DNA of 25,387 nucleotides from a virus: the IMG/VR virus record IMGVR_UViG_3300037961_002604, positions 1 through 25,387 of that record, one strand, 5' to 3'. A program made the position numbers and the translations under genes. This document shows, piece after piece, positions 1-6,716 of the stretch. Position 1 is the stretch's first letter; every line of letters begins with the position of its first letter. Below the pieces are notes generated by a model that had not been told where the DNA came from, did no database searches, and saw only the letters and a list, made by a program, of their open reading frames with translations.

Positions 1-1412
1 TTGGGATCTGGAGAGAAGATGACCTCTTTGTCCTTCTCCTTCCACATGAAGTTGCCCCTAACTACGGGGCTGGGATAAAGGTCGTTGTTGTGGTCGATCT
101 GCTGATAGATCTTACCCACGTTGAACAGACTTCCCTCGATGCTGTCCCTGAACGCCTCTTCTTCAGTGAAGGGGAACTGCCTGACAACCTCGTTTAGCTC
201 TGATGGGTCGCTTTTTAGGCTTTCCCTCTCATTCTTGAGATACGTCTTGGCCCCAATATCGATTTGTTCATCGTCGATACCAAGCACGGCACTTTCAGGG
301 TCTTCCATGACGGGGTTGCCATACTGATCGAAAAACCCCTCAAGGGCTTCGAAAGCTGGAATAAAAATGCGATAGAGGCCGCTTTTAGTCCTACCGTTTG
401 CGTTTCGTTCATTTGGATTTGAATCTTCCCATAGGGTTTTGTACTCCTCCCCACCTTTATCCATGGGGTTCACTGTACTACCTACAAGAGCCTTGCCAAC
501 TACCTTTCTACCGACAATAAGGCAGGTTCTTTCGATACGCCATGCCTCACGTATGTCAACGGGCTTCTCCCACTTGCCTGCCTCATCGAGGTACAGCATG
601 TGGAGCTTTTCACCATCGTATGCGTTGTTGGTGGTGTTCTTCCAGTTTATGATCGTATTAAGAGCATCCCCCTTCTGCGAAGTCTTATTCTTCTTCGTGA
701 TTCTCTTAGAGGGCTCGCGAAAAGCCAGCTCCATGCGCGGATTGGTCGTTCCATCTTGAATAGGTTTGAAGAAGAAGGGGTACGACCTGAAAATCGGAAC
801 CACCTTCTTCATGAATATATTCTCCTGGGAATCCTTACCCGTCTTTGACTGTATCCCTAGGAGCTTGTCTTTGACTTGCGTAGCCTCGTCCACAAGAACA
901 GAACTGCATACATTGGTATAGCCAGAACGACGACACTTAGTATAAAGCTGGCCGATACAACGGGGGTCAGCTTCGCACGCAGCCATGTGGAGAAAGATCT
1001 CACGCTGGAAGGCAAGATACGAAGGAAATCCGATATCGATTTTTGACCACTGGAGGAACATGTAGTGCCTGCCCGTGATGTACGTAGGGACGCCATGATT
1101 GTAAAACCAAACACCGTCACGCCTCCGCTCAAACTCCCTCTCGATGAAACCAGAAAATTTCCTGCGGAACTCCGAAGGCTTCTCGTGCCACTCATCCATA
1201 CTTCGTATCTTCTGCAACTCTTCGGGCATAGGAATGCGTCGCCACAGTTGCATAGACTTTGGTTGGTCATGGAAGAGTATTTCAGATCGCTTTGGCTTTT
1301 TCGGGAGGACAACAAGAAGCCCATGGAGTTCAATACTCTCACCCATTGGACCGTTAGGATCGATCCGAATGCCTTTATCTTCGTACCCATCGATGTCTAC
1401 GAGAACCGACAT
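1..1412 (-). CDS. terL: Terminase large subunit (TerL), 3' end beyond window
   Basis: This is the DNA-packaging motor ATPase and nuclease, which pumps phage DNA into the prohead. The visible 470 residues carry the ATPase half. A deviant Walker A-like segment KCRRSGYTN lies near residues 159-167, with Tyr where GKT/GKS motors have Lys. Walker B is MLYLDEAGK near 272-280, with the acidic pair DE. A coupling-type motif GSTVNPMDKGG lies near 311-321. The C-terminal RNase H-like nuclease is cut off by the left edge of the window. The ATG at 1412-1410 overlaps the TAA of the upstream zinc-binding gene (TAATG), which supports this start. The frame is open throughout, and other-frame ORFs over this stretch are shadows. 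The Walker B and coupling motifs make the family call firm. Confidence 0.93.
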   Translation of the reverse strand, partial: MSVLVDIDGYEDKGIRIDPNGPMGESIELHGLLVVLPKKPKRSEILFHDQPKSMQLWRRIPMPEELQKIRSMDEWHEKPSEFRRKFSGFIEREFERRRDGVWFYNHGVPTYITGRHYMFLQWSKIDIGFPSYLAFQREIFLHMAACEADPRCIGQLYTKCRRSGYTNVCSSVLVDEATQVKDKLLGIQSKTGKDSQENIFMKKVVPIFRSYPFFFKPIQDGTTNPRMELAFREPSKRITKKNKTSQKGDALNTIINWKNTTNNAYDGEKLHMLYLDEAGKWEKPVDIREAWRIERTCLIVGRKVVGKALVGSTVNPMDKGGEEYKTLWEDSNPNERNANGRTKSGLYRIFIPAFEALEGFFDQYGNPVMEDPESAVLGIDDEQIDIGAKTYLKNERESLKSDPSELNEVVRQFPFTEEEAFRDSIEGSLFNVGKIYQQIDHNNDLYPSPVVRGNFMWKEKDKEVIFSPDP

Positions 1413-1600
1413 TAGTAGCTTCTGCCAAGACCATCCATACGACCGAGATTAGCCACCCCAGTCTTGGGGTTCTTCACCTCCATGTATTTGCCACAGGGGC
1501 ACTTGATGTCGTGATACGCGCCGTCCTCACCAAATCGAATGGTGACTCCGCTCTTATTTTCTTCGTGCTTCTTTTCGCACTTACAAATATATTCAGCCAT
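1412..1600 (-). CDS. Small zinc-ribbon-like protein (62 aa)
   Basis: This 62-residue protein has two short cysteine knuckles, C-K-C at residues 6-8 and C-P-C at 34-36, separated by a loop of charged residues. That spacing suggests one structural zinc site. The family is not recognised. Its stop overlaps the TerL start (TAATG), so the two are probably translationally coupled and co-transcribed. Upstream, tRNA-Arg is the nearest feature. A packaging accessory role is a guess from position alone. It could equally be an unrelated ORFan. Confidence 0.75.
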   Translation of the reverse strand: MAEYICKCEKKHEENKSGVTIRFGEDGAYHDIKCPCGKYMEVKNPKTGVANLGRMDGLGRSY

Positions 1601-1616
1601 GTTGCAATTTAATTAG

Positions 1617-1690
1617 TACACCTGACAGGACTCGAACCTGTGACCGTCTGCTTAGAAGGCAGATGCTCTATCCAACTGAGCTACAGGTGC
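1617..1690 (-). tRNA. tRNA-Arg(UCU)
   Basis: A full cloverleaf can be folded on the minus strand. The acceptor GCACCTG/CAGGTGT has seven pairs, the first a G-U. The D arm is GCTC..GAGC with the AGTTGG loop. The anticodon arm is TCTGC-CTTCTAA-GCAGA with anticodon TCT. The T arm is ACAGG-TTCGAGT-CCTGT. The anticodon reads AGA (and AGG by wobble), so the tRNA is Arg. No 3' CCA is encoded: the bases after the discriminator A are CTA, so CCA must be added post-transcriptionally. The gene sits between two late genes and is presumably cut out of the late mRNA. Confidence 0.96.
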
Positions 1691-1696
1691 ATACGA

Positions 1697-1852
1697 TTAG
1701 CTTTCGTACTCCCCGTTCCACATATCCTCCCAGAACTTATACCTCTCTTTGTCTTTGTCGGTGATCGTCATGTTCTTCCACCAGTACTCTTTACTTTGAG
1801 AACCGTTCTGCGAATCCTCCTGAGTAGTCTTTGTCTTCTTCGATTTGTCCAT
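1697..1852 (-). CDS. Small hypothetical protein (51 aa)
   Basis: This short ORF encodes a hydrophilic, Lys-rich N-terminus and an aromatic, charged C-terminus (…RYKFWEDMWNGEYES). No family is recognised. It starts 62 nt inside the 3' end of the 98-residue gene upstream, in another frame, and ends 7 nt before the tRNA. The Trp/Tyr-rich C-terminal half looks protein-like rather than random, which is the main support. The long overlap makes the start uncertain. It could be an accessory packaging or head protein. Confidence 0.5.
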   Translation of the reverse strand: MDKSKKTKTTQEDSQNGSQSKEYWWKNMTITDKDKERYKFWEDMWNGEYES

Positions 1853-2087
1853 TGCTTTTCAATTCTTTGAGCATCTGTTCTAGCTTTTGACGCTCTATAA
1901 TTAACTCTTTGCAGTCTACTGCTGTTTGCTTGATCGATTGAAGCTCAGCCTTTCTAGCGGAGCCAGTGATCTCAGAATCAACTGGACGCTTGATCTCTTC
2001 TATCATGTTGTTTATGGCCACAGCCATAGAGTCCATGAGTCGTTCAGATGCGTCCGACGTTGTAAATTTAGGCGCCTTCCTCGACAT
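1791..2087 (-). CDS. Small helical protein, possible small terminase subunit (98 aa)
   Basis: This is a 98-residue, mostly helical protein. Residues about 10-35 (LMDSMAVAINNMIEEI) and 45-80 (ELIIERQKLEQMLKELK) have heptad-like spacing suited to a coiled coil. It lies just upstream of the tRNA, zinc-binding gene and TerL, where phages often place the small terminase subunit. No HTH is visible and sequence gives no direct support for TerS, so that identity is only positional. Its start overlaps the 3' end of the co-chaperonin gene by 20 nt, indicating one tightly packed operon. Confidence 0.72.
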   Translation of the reverse strand: MSRKAPKFTTSDASERLMDSMAVAINNMIEEIKRPVDSEITGSARKAELQSIKQTAVDCKELIIERQKLEQMLKELKSNGQIEEDKDYSGGFAERFSK

Positions 2088-2667
2088 ACATCAACTCATC
2101 TTGACGAATCCTGAAGTACAGCTTCTCGTCGATTTCGATTTCGTAGTCGCTACCTTCTTTGTAGACGACCACATCACCAGGATTGATGTTCATCCAATCA
2201 GTACGATCGTTGTGCTCAATGAAGCGTGCCTTTTTTGTAGGCACTTTCTTGAGCTTAACCACCTCAATACCGCTCACAACCTCATTCTCTTGACTCTCTT
2301 CGATTGGCTCTAGGAGCAGCCACCCACCAAGGGTCTTTAGCTCTCCTGTCTTCTTGGACCTGTAAGCGATGGCCTGGTTAGCCAGGGTCTGTTCGTGGTC
2401 GTAACGAACCACGTAAAGACCATCGTTCTCTTCTAGACCAAGATGCTGTCCTTTCTGGATTACAACGTGATGGTGGAAGTACAGGGTATCTCCCACCTCT
2501 ACACCCAGATCATAGCGAGCGGGTGTTGACACAACTTCACCACCAGTCACGCGGTGTTGGAACTCGTTGTACTTCGAGTCGAGGTAGAGTTCCGTTCCGT
2601 TTGCGAGCTTGAGGGTGTCTTTGCGTGTCTTATCTAGTTTTACAATGAATGATTCTAGCGTTCGCAT
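2068..2667 (-). CDS. Tandem GroES-like co-chaperonin (199 aa)
   Basis: The C-terminal half (about 111-197) reads as a GroES fold: GGWLLLEPIEE, then a mobile-loop-like stretch with GIEVV, then NPGDVVVYKEG and LYFRIRQDELMYVEE, matching the canonical GDRVLY and YLIMREDDILAVVE elements. The N-terminal half (about 5-98) repeats the same order in weaker form: FIVKLDKT, VEVGDTLYFHH and LYVVRYDHE. So the protein appears to carry two fused GroES-like domains. Phage co-chaperonins such as T4 gp31 cap host GroEL to fold the major capsid protein, and a place in the late operon fits that role. Typical GroES is about 95-110 residues, half this length. Confidence 0.75.
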   Translation of the reverse strand: MRTLESFIVKLDKTRKDTLKLANGTELYLDSKYNEFQHRVTGGEVVSTPARYDLGVEVGDTLYFHHHVVIQKGQHLGLEENDGLYVVRYDHEQTLANQAIAYRSKKTGELKTLGGWLLLEPIEESQENEVVSGIEVVKLKKVPTKKARFIEHNDRTDWMNINPGDVVVYKEGSDYEIEIDEKLYFRIRQDELMYVEEGA

Positions 2668-2668
2668 A

Positions 2669-2905
2669 TTAAAAATTTAAGTCAAATTCTATGATGCAGG
2701 GCATGCTATCGACTACTTTCCATAGCATCGTCTCTGTATCGTTCTCAATGTAGATCAGATATCTTTTGAATCCGTAGTTGTGCAGGTGTCTTTCGTCCTC
2801 TACAATCGCAGAGACTGTGCCTCTACCAGCTTTCATTCCTACGTAATAGGCCATCCCGTCCTTGGGATCGCGTCCAATTACAATCTTTCTTATTAGGCCT
2901 TCCAT
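2669..2905 (-). CDS. Hypothetical protein (78 aa)
   Basis: This 78-residue protein has a predicted beta-rich pattern (LIRKIVIG, MAYYVGMKAG, YLIYIEN, MLWKVVDSMPCIIEFDL). No family is recognised. It overlaps the stop of the upstream 98-residue gene and ends 2 nt before the co-chaperonin start, so it belongs to the same late transcript. The regular alternation of hydrophobic residues and the tight packing support a real gene. The role is unknown. Confidence 0.75.
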   Translation of the reverse strand: MEGLIRKIVIGRDPKDGMAYYVGMKAGRGTVSAIVEDERHLHNYGFKRYLIYIENDTETMLWKVVDSMPCIIEFDLNF

Positions 2906-3201
2906 TAGTTTAGAGATATGCCGAGATCGCCCAGCATATCCCTAAGTTCACCACCGTCCTCTTCGTATGTATTCTTCATGATGTCGATGATGATGTCTAG
3001 CTCATCCTGACCATCCAGGTTGTAGCTAAACAGAGATTTCATTTCCACTGATTCGTTCTCAGGATTTTCAATTTCCTCCATGAGTCCTACGACGATGGCA
3101 GACATCACTCTGTCTTCATAGCCGCGCTCCCTAACCAGCTCTTCAATTTCAAGAACCTTGGCGTAGAGCTCAGAGAGAAATTCTGTGTCTTCGTAGTTCA
3201 T
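2905..3201 (-). CDS. Acidic hypothetical protein (98 aa)
   Basis: This is a strongly acidic, helical protein of 98 residues (for example ELYAKVLEIEELVRERGYE and DELDIIIDIMKNTYEEDGGE). No family is recognised. It is the first gene of the left minus-strand block, diverging from the plus-strand gene at 3230 with only 28 nt between start codons. It must therefore have its own promoter or depend on read-through across an antisense gene. No clear minus-strand TAnnTTTG element is seen just upstream. Confidence 0.75.
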   Translation of the reverse strand: MNYEDTEFLSELYAKVLEIEELVRERGYEDRVMSAIVVGLMEEIENPENESVEMKSLFSYNLDGQDELDIIIDIMKNTYEEDGGELRDMLGDLGISLN

Positions 3202-3213
3202 GGCTTATTTTTG
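3182..3213 (+). promoter_or_regulatory. Candidate Bacteroidetes-type promoter for the lone plus-strand gene
   Basis: TATTTTTG at 3206-3213 matches the Bacteroidetes -7 element TAnnTTTG exactly. TCTG at 3182-3185, 20 nt upstream, matches the -33 TTTG at three of four positions. Transcription would start near 3220, about 10 nt before the ATG at 3230. The element lies partly inside the 5' end of the divergent acidic gene. Confidence 0.4.
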
Positions 3214-3229
3214 TCTAAGATACGACAAC

Positions 3230-3652
3230 ATGCCGAAATCCAAGGTCAAGAAGAAACGGCTCTTTCGTGAGGTCTCATACCTGCGAGAAGACTACATTAA
3301 CAAGAACTACCTCAAAGAACTGCGCTCTACGCGCATCATGTTTTGCGATGACAACGACATCTCGTTTAGTCACCTAGAGTTTCTGCTCTGGGCGTATGAC
3401 AAAGAGTTCTGGACCATCAACTATGCGGCTGACGAGTACGGGTTCAACAAAAAGAACTTCGGCAATCGAATCCTCTTCCCTTTGCAGCGTGCTGGTATGA
3501 TCTACAAACACTTCGATAAGCTCACCCCGTCAGACACCAGAGAAGATCATCTCTTCCGTGACGAGACCAAGATGAACTACCGCGTGAGATACGCTATAAC
3601 GCAAAAAGCCCGCATGGTGGTGCAGGCTTTTTACAGAAGGCTAGAGAGCTGA
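3230..3652 (+). CDS. Putative winged-helix-like protein, opposite to the late operon (140 aa)
   Basis: This 140-residue basic protein begins MPKSKVKKKRLFREV. The middle (SFSHLEFLLWAYDKEFWTI, then NRILFPLQRAGMIYKHF, then a beta-like hairpin and YAITQKARMVVQAFYRRL) resembles the helical core and wing of MarR-like winged-helix DNA-binding proteins, though no family signature is certain. The ATG at 3230 is preferred over an upstream ATG at 3200, which would overlap the divergent start and the promoter element. It is the only plus-strand gene in the left arm. Its stop abuts the stop of the convergent gene inside the palindrome TGATCA. A regulatory role is inferred from fold and orientation. Confidence 0.8.
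   Translation: MPKSKVKKKRLFREVSYLREDYINKNYLKELRSTRIMFCDDNDISFSHLEFLLWAYDKEFWTINYAADEYGFNKKNFGNRILFPLQRAGMIYKHFDKLTPSDTREDHLFRDETKMNYRVRYAITQKARMVVQAFYRRLES
3603..3632. terminator. Bidirectional intrinsic terminator-like hairpin inside a coding end
   Basis: AAAAAGCC (3603-3610) pairs perfectly with GGCTTTTT (3625-3632), and GCA/TGC extends the stem inside the loop. The A-run and T-run give a U-tract on either strand, so both the plus-strand gene and minus-strand late transcripts could stop here. It lies about 18 nt before the plus-strand stop codon, which is unusual because termination there would remove the stop. Confidence 0.4.
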
Positions 3653-4036
3653 TCAGGTCAGAGCGTCGATGTCGTCATAGCCCCCTTGCGAGTCTTGGAC
3701 GTTTCCGCCGTCAAGTACAACTCTACTTACAAAGGCATTCAGCAGGGCTTGATCTGTGCTGTAAGCCACATCGAGAGCAGCCACGTCCGTCTCCAAGCAA
3801 GAGACGTCTTCCACTCTTCCTCCGTTTTGCGCCACTCTTTTTTGAAGAGCAATAACAATGACTCTGTCATCAGGATGGGCTGCTGTCAGGTCTCTGATAT
3901 CTGTTGCCAGGCACGCACTGTTCTCTACAGTTCCCCCGCTCTGAACGACCCTCGCAGCAAACTTAGACCTGAGGGATTCAAAGCGAGAGATTACTGTCGC
4001 TGTTGAAGATGTGGTTAGACCTAGACCAAAGAACAT
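3653..4036 (-). CDS. Fibre-associated repeat protein (127 aa)
   Basis: This is a short protein made largely of three copies of a roughly 38-residue repeat. Each copy contains RV-x3-GG-x-V, and the first two continue into CL-x-TD. The RV pairs fall at residues 29-30, 67-68 and 105-106, an exact 38-residue period. Similar motifs occur in small proteins near tail-fibre genes of marine phages, so a virion role is likely but not shown. Its start overlaps the stop of the 123-residue gene (TAATG). Its own stop is directly apposed to the stop of the convergent plus-strand gene. Confidence 0.78.
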   Translation of the reverse strand: MFFGLGLTTSSTATVISRFESLRSKFAARVVQSGGTVENSACLATDIRDLTAAHPDDRVIVIALQKRVAQNGGRVEDVSCLETDVAALDVAYSTDQALLNAFVSRVVLDGGNVQDSQGGYDDIDALT

Positions 4037-4407
4037 TACTCTTCGTCTTCAGATGGTTCAGGGAAAAGCTCTGGGTGAAGCTCTTTGGCTTTGGCGATGT
4101 ACTCAGCGTTGGCAGATGAAGAACCGAAGGTGTGAACACCAAGGCCAGCAATCCACACCAACTGAGCATCCCAGCTCGCATCAGGTTCGCCATCCCACAT
4201 CACATCTACGTGGTAGTTGTCTGACAGCACAGCCGCATCCACTACATTGCCATCGTCGTCGTAAGTGGCAGGGGTTGTCACGATGTGCCCAAGCCGCACA
4301 ATACTGTGACTGTGGGCAGGAATGCCTTCTTCATCAAAGCCCAAAGCGTTGATCTTCGTTGTGGCAGCTGATTGGCTGCCAAACTCATATTTGCGGAAAT
4401 ATCTCAT
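4036..4407 (-). CDS. Hypothetical fibre-cluster protein (123 aa)
   Basis: This 123-residue protein has an acidic C-terminus (…PEPSEDEE) and a central segment VDVMWDGEPDASWDAQLVWIAGLGVHTFG. No family is recognised. It follows the 760-residue fibre protein by 12 nt and overlaps the next small gene, so it belongs to the fibre cluster. Possible roles are a small tail or fibre accessory protein. The sequence shows no enzyme motif, signal peptide or membrane segment. Confidence 0.78.
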   Translation of the reverse strand: MRYFRKYEFGSQSAATTKINALGFDEEGIPAHSHSIVRLGHIVTTPATYDDDGNVVDAAVLSDNYHVDVMWDGEPDASWDAQLVWIAGLGVHTFGSSSANAEYIAKAKELHPELFPEPSEDEE

Positions 4408-4419
4408 TGTGTTTCTTTA

Positions 4420-6702
4420 TTAGACAGTTGTGAGGGAGGTACACTCATCATCAGTGAGGGCTCTGTCAAAGATGATAATTGAGTTTATGTAGATGGGCTG
4501 ACCGTCAGCCTTCATTTGCAAATTCGAAAAATCACCATAGTCTGTATTAAACCTCTGGTGCTGTTGGGCTCCAGCATAAAATATAGTAAACTCCCCTGTG
4601 CTCTCTACCCTTCTCACAATTACTTTGACTCGTCCTGCGGTGGTAATTTGATGCGAGACTGGCACGGTATCATTGTCTCTGTCGGCAAAATAAACAGCTG
4701 TTCGTTTGTTATCACCTGGTCTGTAAAATCTAAATGCACTGAAGTTGTGGTTTCTCTGCCCAAATCGAATCCCCGTGGATGCAGAATCTCTGTTTAACAA
4801 GGGGTTTTTAGCCAGATCAACAAACATTGTGATATCCTTACCATCCATATAATCGCTCAAGTCAAGCGCATGGGTTTCATCTTGGTTTCTTGTTACACCA
4901 GATGAAGTGCCGTGGTTGGGGATGTAAGAAGTGCAGTAACGACCTTTTTCAATCTGAAGACCGTAAAACAAAAGACCTTTTGTTGTGTCTCCGTCATAAG
5001 TCGTAGTGGTTCCAGAAGCATCTTCAATAAAAAAGAAGTTTATGTTTCTCGTTGCATCGTCTGCCAACCCCTCTTTTCCGTTGATCTCGACTCTGTACCA
5101 CCCGTCTCCGTAATTGATGATTTCTTCTGATCCTGTATGTCCTGCTTTGTTATCAACGGCTGAAGGTGTTCCTGACAGATCTACCGTCACATTCATCTTC
5201 AAAACCGTATCCTCGCTGAACTGACAGAAAAACTTCTCTCTACCTTTGGCCTTTACAAAAAAGGAAAGAGAATAAAATTCATCGTCTTCAATGTCGAAGT
5301 CAATAAACTGAAATCCGTGAGTATTGTTGGTGTCTGAAGTCTCTTGAATAAACACAGCGTTTTCAACCCCTTCTGGTGATTTTGCATTGTTTTTCTCAAA
5401 CGTCGCACGGATGGGGTTAAATGAGCCTGTAAGATGTTCACTGTGCTGAAACAGGTTCTTCCTAGTCGGCTCCATCAACAAGTGAGGGCAAGTGACATTA
5501 TTGTAGTCGAAACGCGGTTCGTCTTCAAGAATACCACCCTTGCCTGTAAGACCACCAACTGACTCCATGACTGGAGTAGCAACAAGTCCATCTTCGAGCT
5601 GAGCATTTTGAATAAAGATGCTTCCATTAGAAACGACGCCTGTGCTGTAGATTGGGTTTGCATTAGCATCATGAGAAGCCAGGATGATTTTAACTTCATC
5701 AATAGGCTCATTAAAAGTAATCTGAGGTCTGTACCAACCGCCACCCACGGACTCAATCTTGTTAAAGATCTTAGGGGCGTTTTGGGCTCCAGCGGAGCCA
5801 GTCATAAAGCTACCATCGTTCAAGTTCACGTAGAACTCGATCTGAGCTGGGGCACCATCGGTAGGGTCCACCCTAATTACAACGCCATCAGTTGACCCTT
5901 TCTTTACGTAAAAAGAATAAGTCTTGACGCCACCAGTAGATGTAAAAGACTGGGTTAGGAGACCGCTTGTTGAATTTGACTGCATCTTCCACGCATTAGG
6001 GCTTCCGTCATACCCCGTTTGACCGCCAGTCATGGTGACATTAGACTTAGTCCAATCAGAGCTGCTAAACGTGTTGGAGTTAAGAAGAAGATTTTCTCTA
6101 CCCTTCTCGATCTTCCCGTCAGGACCAATTCGAGTGGCAGTGAGGTTACTGCCTCTAACAAAAGTAAAATCCTTAGGTGCTTGCTCGACTTCTTTGACAG
6201 ATACGTTGTCGATCTTGCAGCTTACAGTTTCTGTATTGCCTCCAACTACCTTAAAAACAAGCTCTGTATCCGCCAAGCCTGAACCATGATCGTAGCCTGC
6301 AGCAGTAAAGGTACCGCTGTACTGACCATTGCGATCGATTGTGATGAATCCTGGATTGTCATCTTCAAGAACAAAAACCTTTGCCGCAGTTCCGCTTCTA
6401 GAAAAATCGCTTACTTCGAAAGAAACCCTATAGGTTTTGCCGATCTCAAACAAAGCTGCGGCAGATTTAGCCCTGTGGTATTCATTAGCTACAGCATCTG
6501 TAATTACGAGCTTTCCACCAGTAATCGTGATGTGCGTTTCATCTGGCGTAATGTTCCAACTGTCACTGGTATCAAAACCTCCATTTGTTAAAAGCTCAGT
6601 AGCCTTGACCTTCTCTTCGGGTTTGATGTTGTACAGCACATCATCCTTGCCTGCGCCTCCTTCAGCGATAAGGGCTACTGCTGCGTCGTCATATAAGCTC
6701 AT
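4420..6702 (-). CDS. Tail-fibre/adhesin with carbohydrate-binding-like domains, copy 2 (760 aa)
   Basis: This is a large beta-rich virion protein, likely for host-surface binding. The order is: an N-terminal conserved segment (MSLYDDAAVAL, then YNIKPEEK) that may anchor it; a CBM-like jelly roll (about 35-172); the linker DFTFVRGSNLTATR, typical of phage LamG/CBM fibres; a second jelly roll (about 205-375) opening with RENLLLNSNTF; a third (about 410-595) opening with LLMEPTRKNLFQHSE; and a C-terminal LamG/ConA-like domain ending IIIFDRALTDDECTSLTT. It is a paralogue of the adjacent 750-residue protein, with conserved ends and diverged middles. Receptor specificity is inferred, not visible. 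Confidence 0.85.
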   Translation of the reverse strand: MSLYDDAAVALIAEGGAGKDDVLYNIKPEEKVKATELLTNGGFDTSDSWNITPDETHITITGGKLVITDAVANEYHRAKSAAALFEIGKTYRVSFEVSDFSRSGTAAKVFVLEDDNPGFITIDRNGQYSGTFTAAGYDHGSGLADTELVFKVVGGNTETVSCKIDNVSVKEVEQAPKDFTFVRGSNLTATRIGPDGKIEKGRENLLLNSNTFSSSDWTKSNVTMTGGQTGYDGSPNAWKMQSNSTSGLLTQSFTSTGGVKTYSFYVKKGSTDGVVIRVDPTDGAPAQIEFYVNLNDGSFMTGSAGAQNAPKIFNKIESVGGGWYRPQITFNEPIDEVKIILASHDANANPIYSTGVVSNGSIFIQNAQLEDGLVATPVMESVGGLTGKGGILEDEPRFDYNNVTCPHLLMEPTRKNLFQHSEHLTGSFNPIRATFEKNNAKSPEGVENAVFIQETSDTNNTHGFQFIDFDIEDDEFYSLSFFVKAKGREKFFCQFSEDTVLKMNVTVDLSGTPSAVDNKAGHTGSEEIINYGDGWYRVEINGKEGLADDATRNINFFFIEDASGTTTTYDGDTTKGLLFYGLQIEKGRYCTSYIPNHGTSSGVTRNQDETHALDLSDYMDGKDITMFVDLAKNPLLNRDSASTGIRFGQRNHNFSAFRFYRPGDNKRTAVYFADRDNDTVPVSHQITTAGRVKVIVRRVESTGEFTIFYAGAQQHQRFNTDYGDFSNLQMKADGQPIYINSIIIFDRALTDDECTSLTTV

Positions 6703-6716
6703 TCGTTGTTGTTTTC

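Noticed and set aside
857-1415. Long ORFs on both strands over the TerL gene (177 codons minus, 116 and 102 codons plus)
   Set aside because: The continuous TerL frame with Walker B and coupling motifs explains the stretch. The others are shadows.
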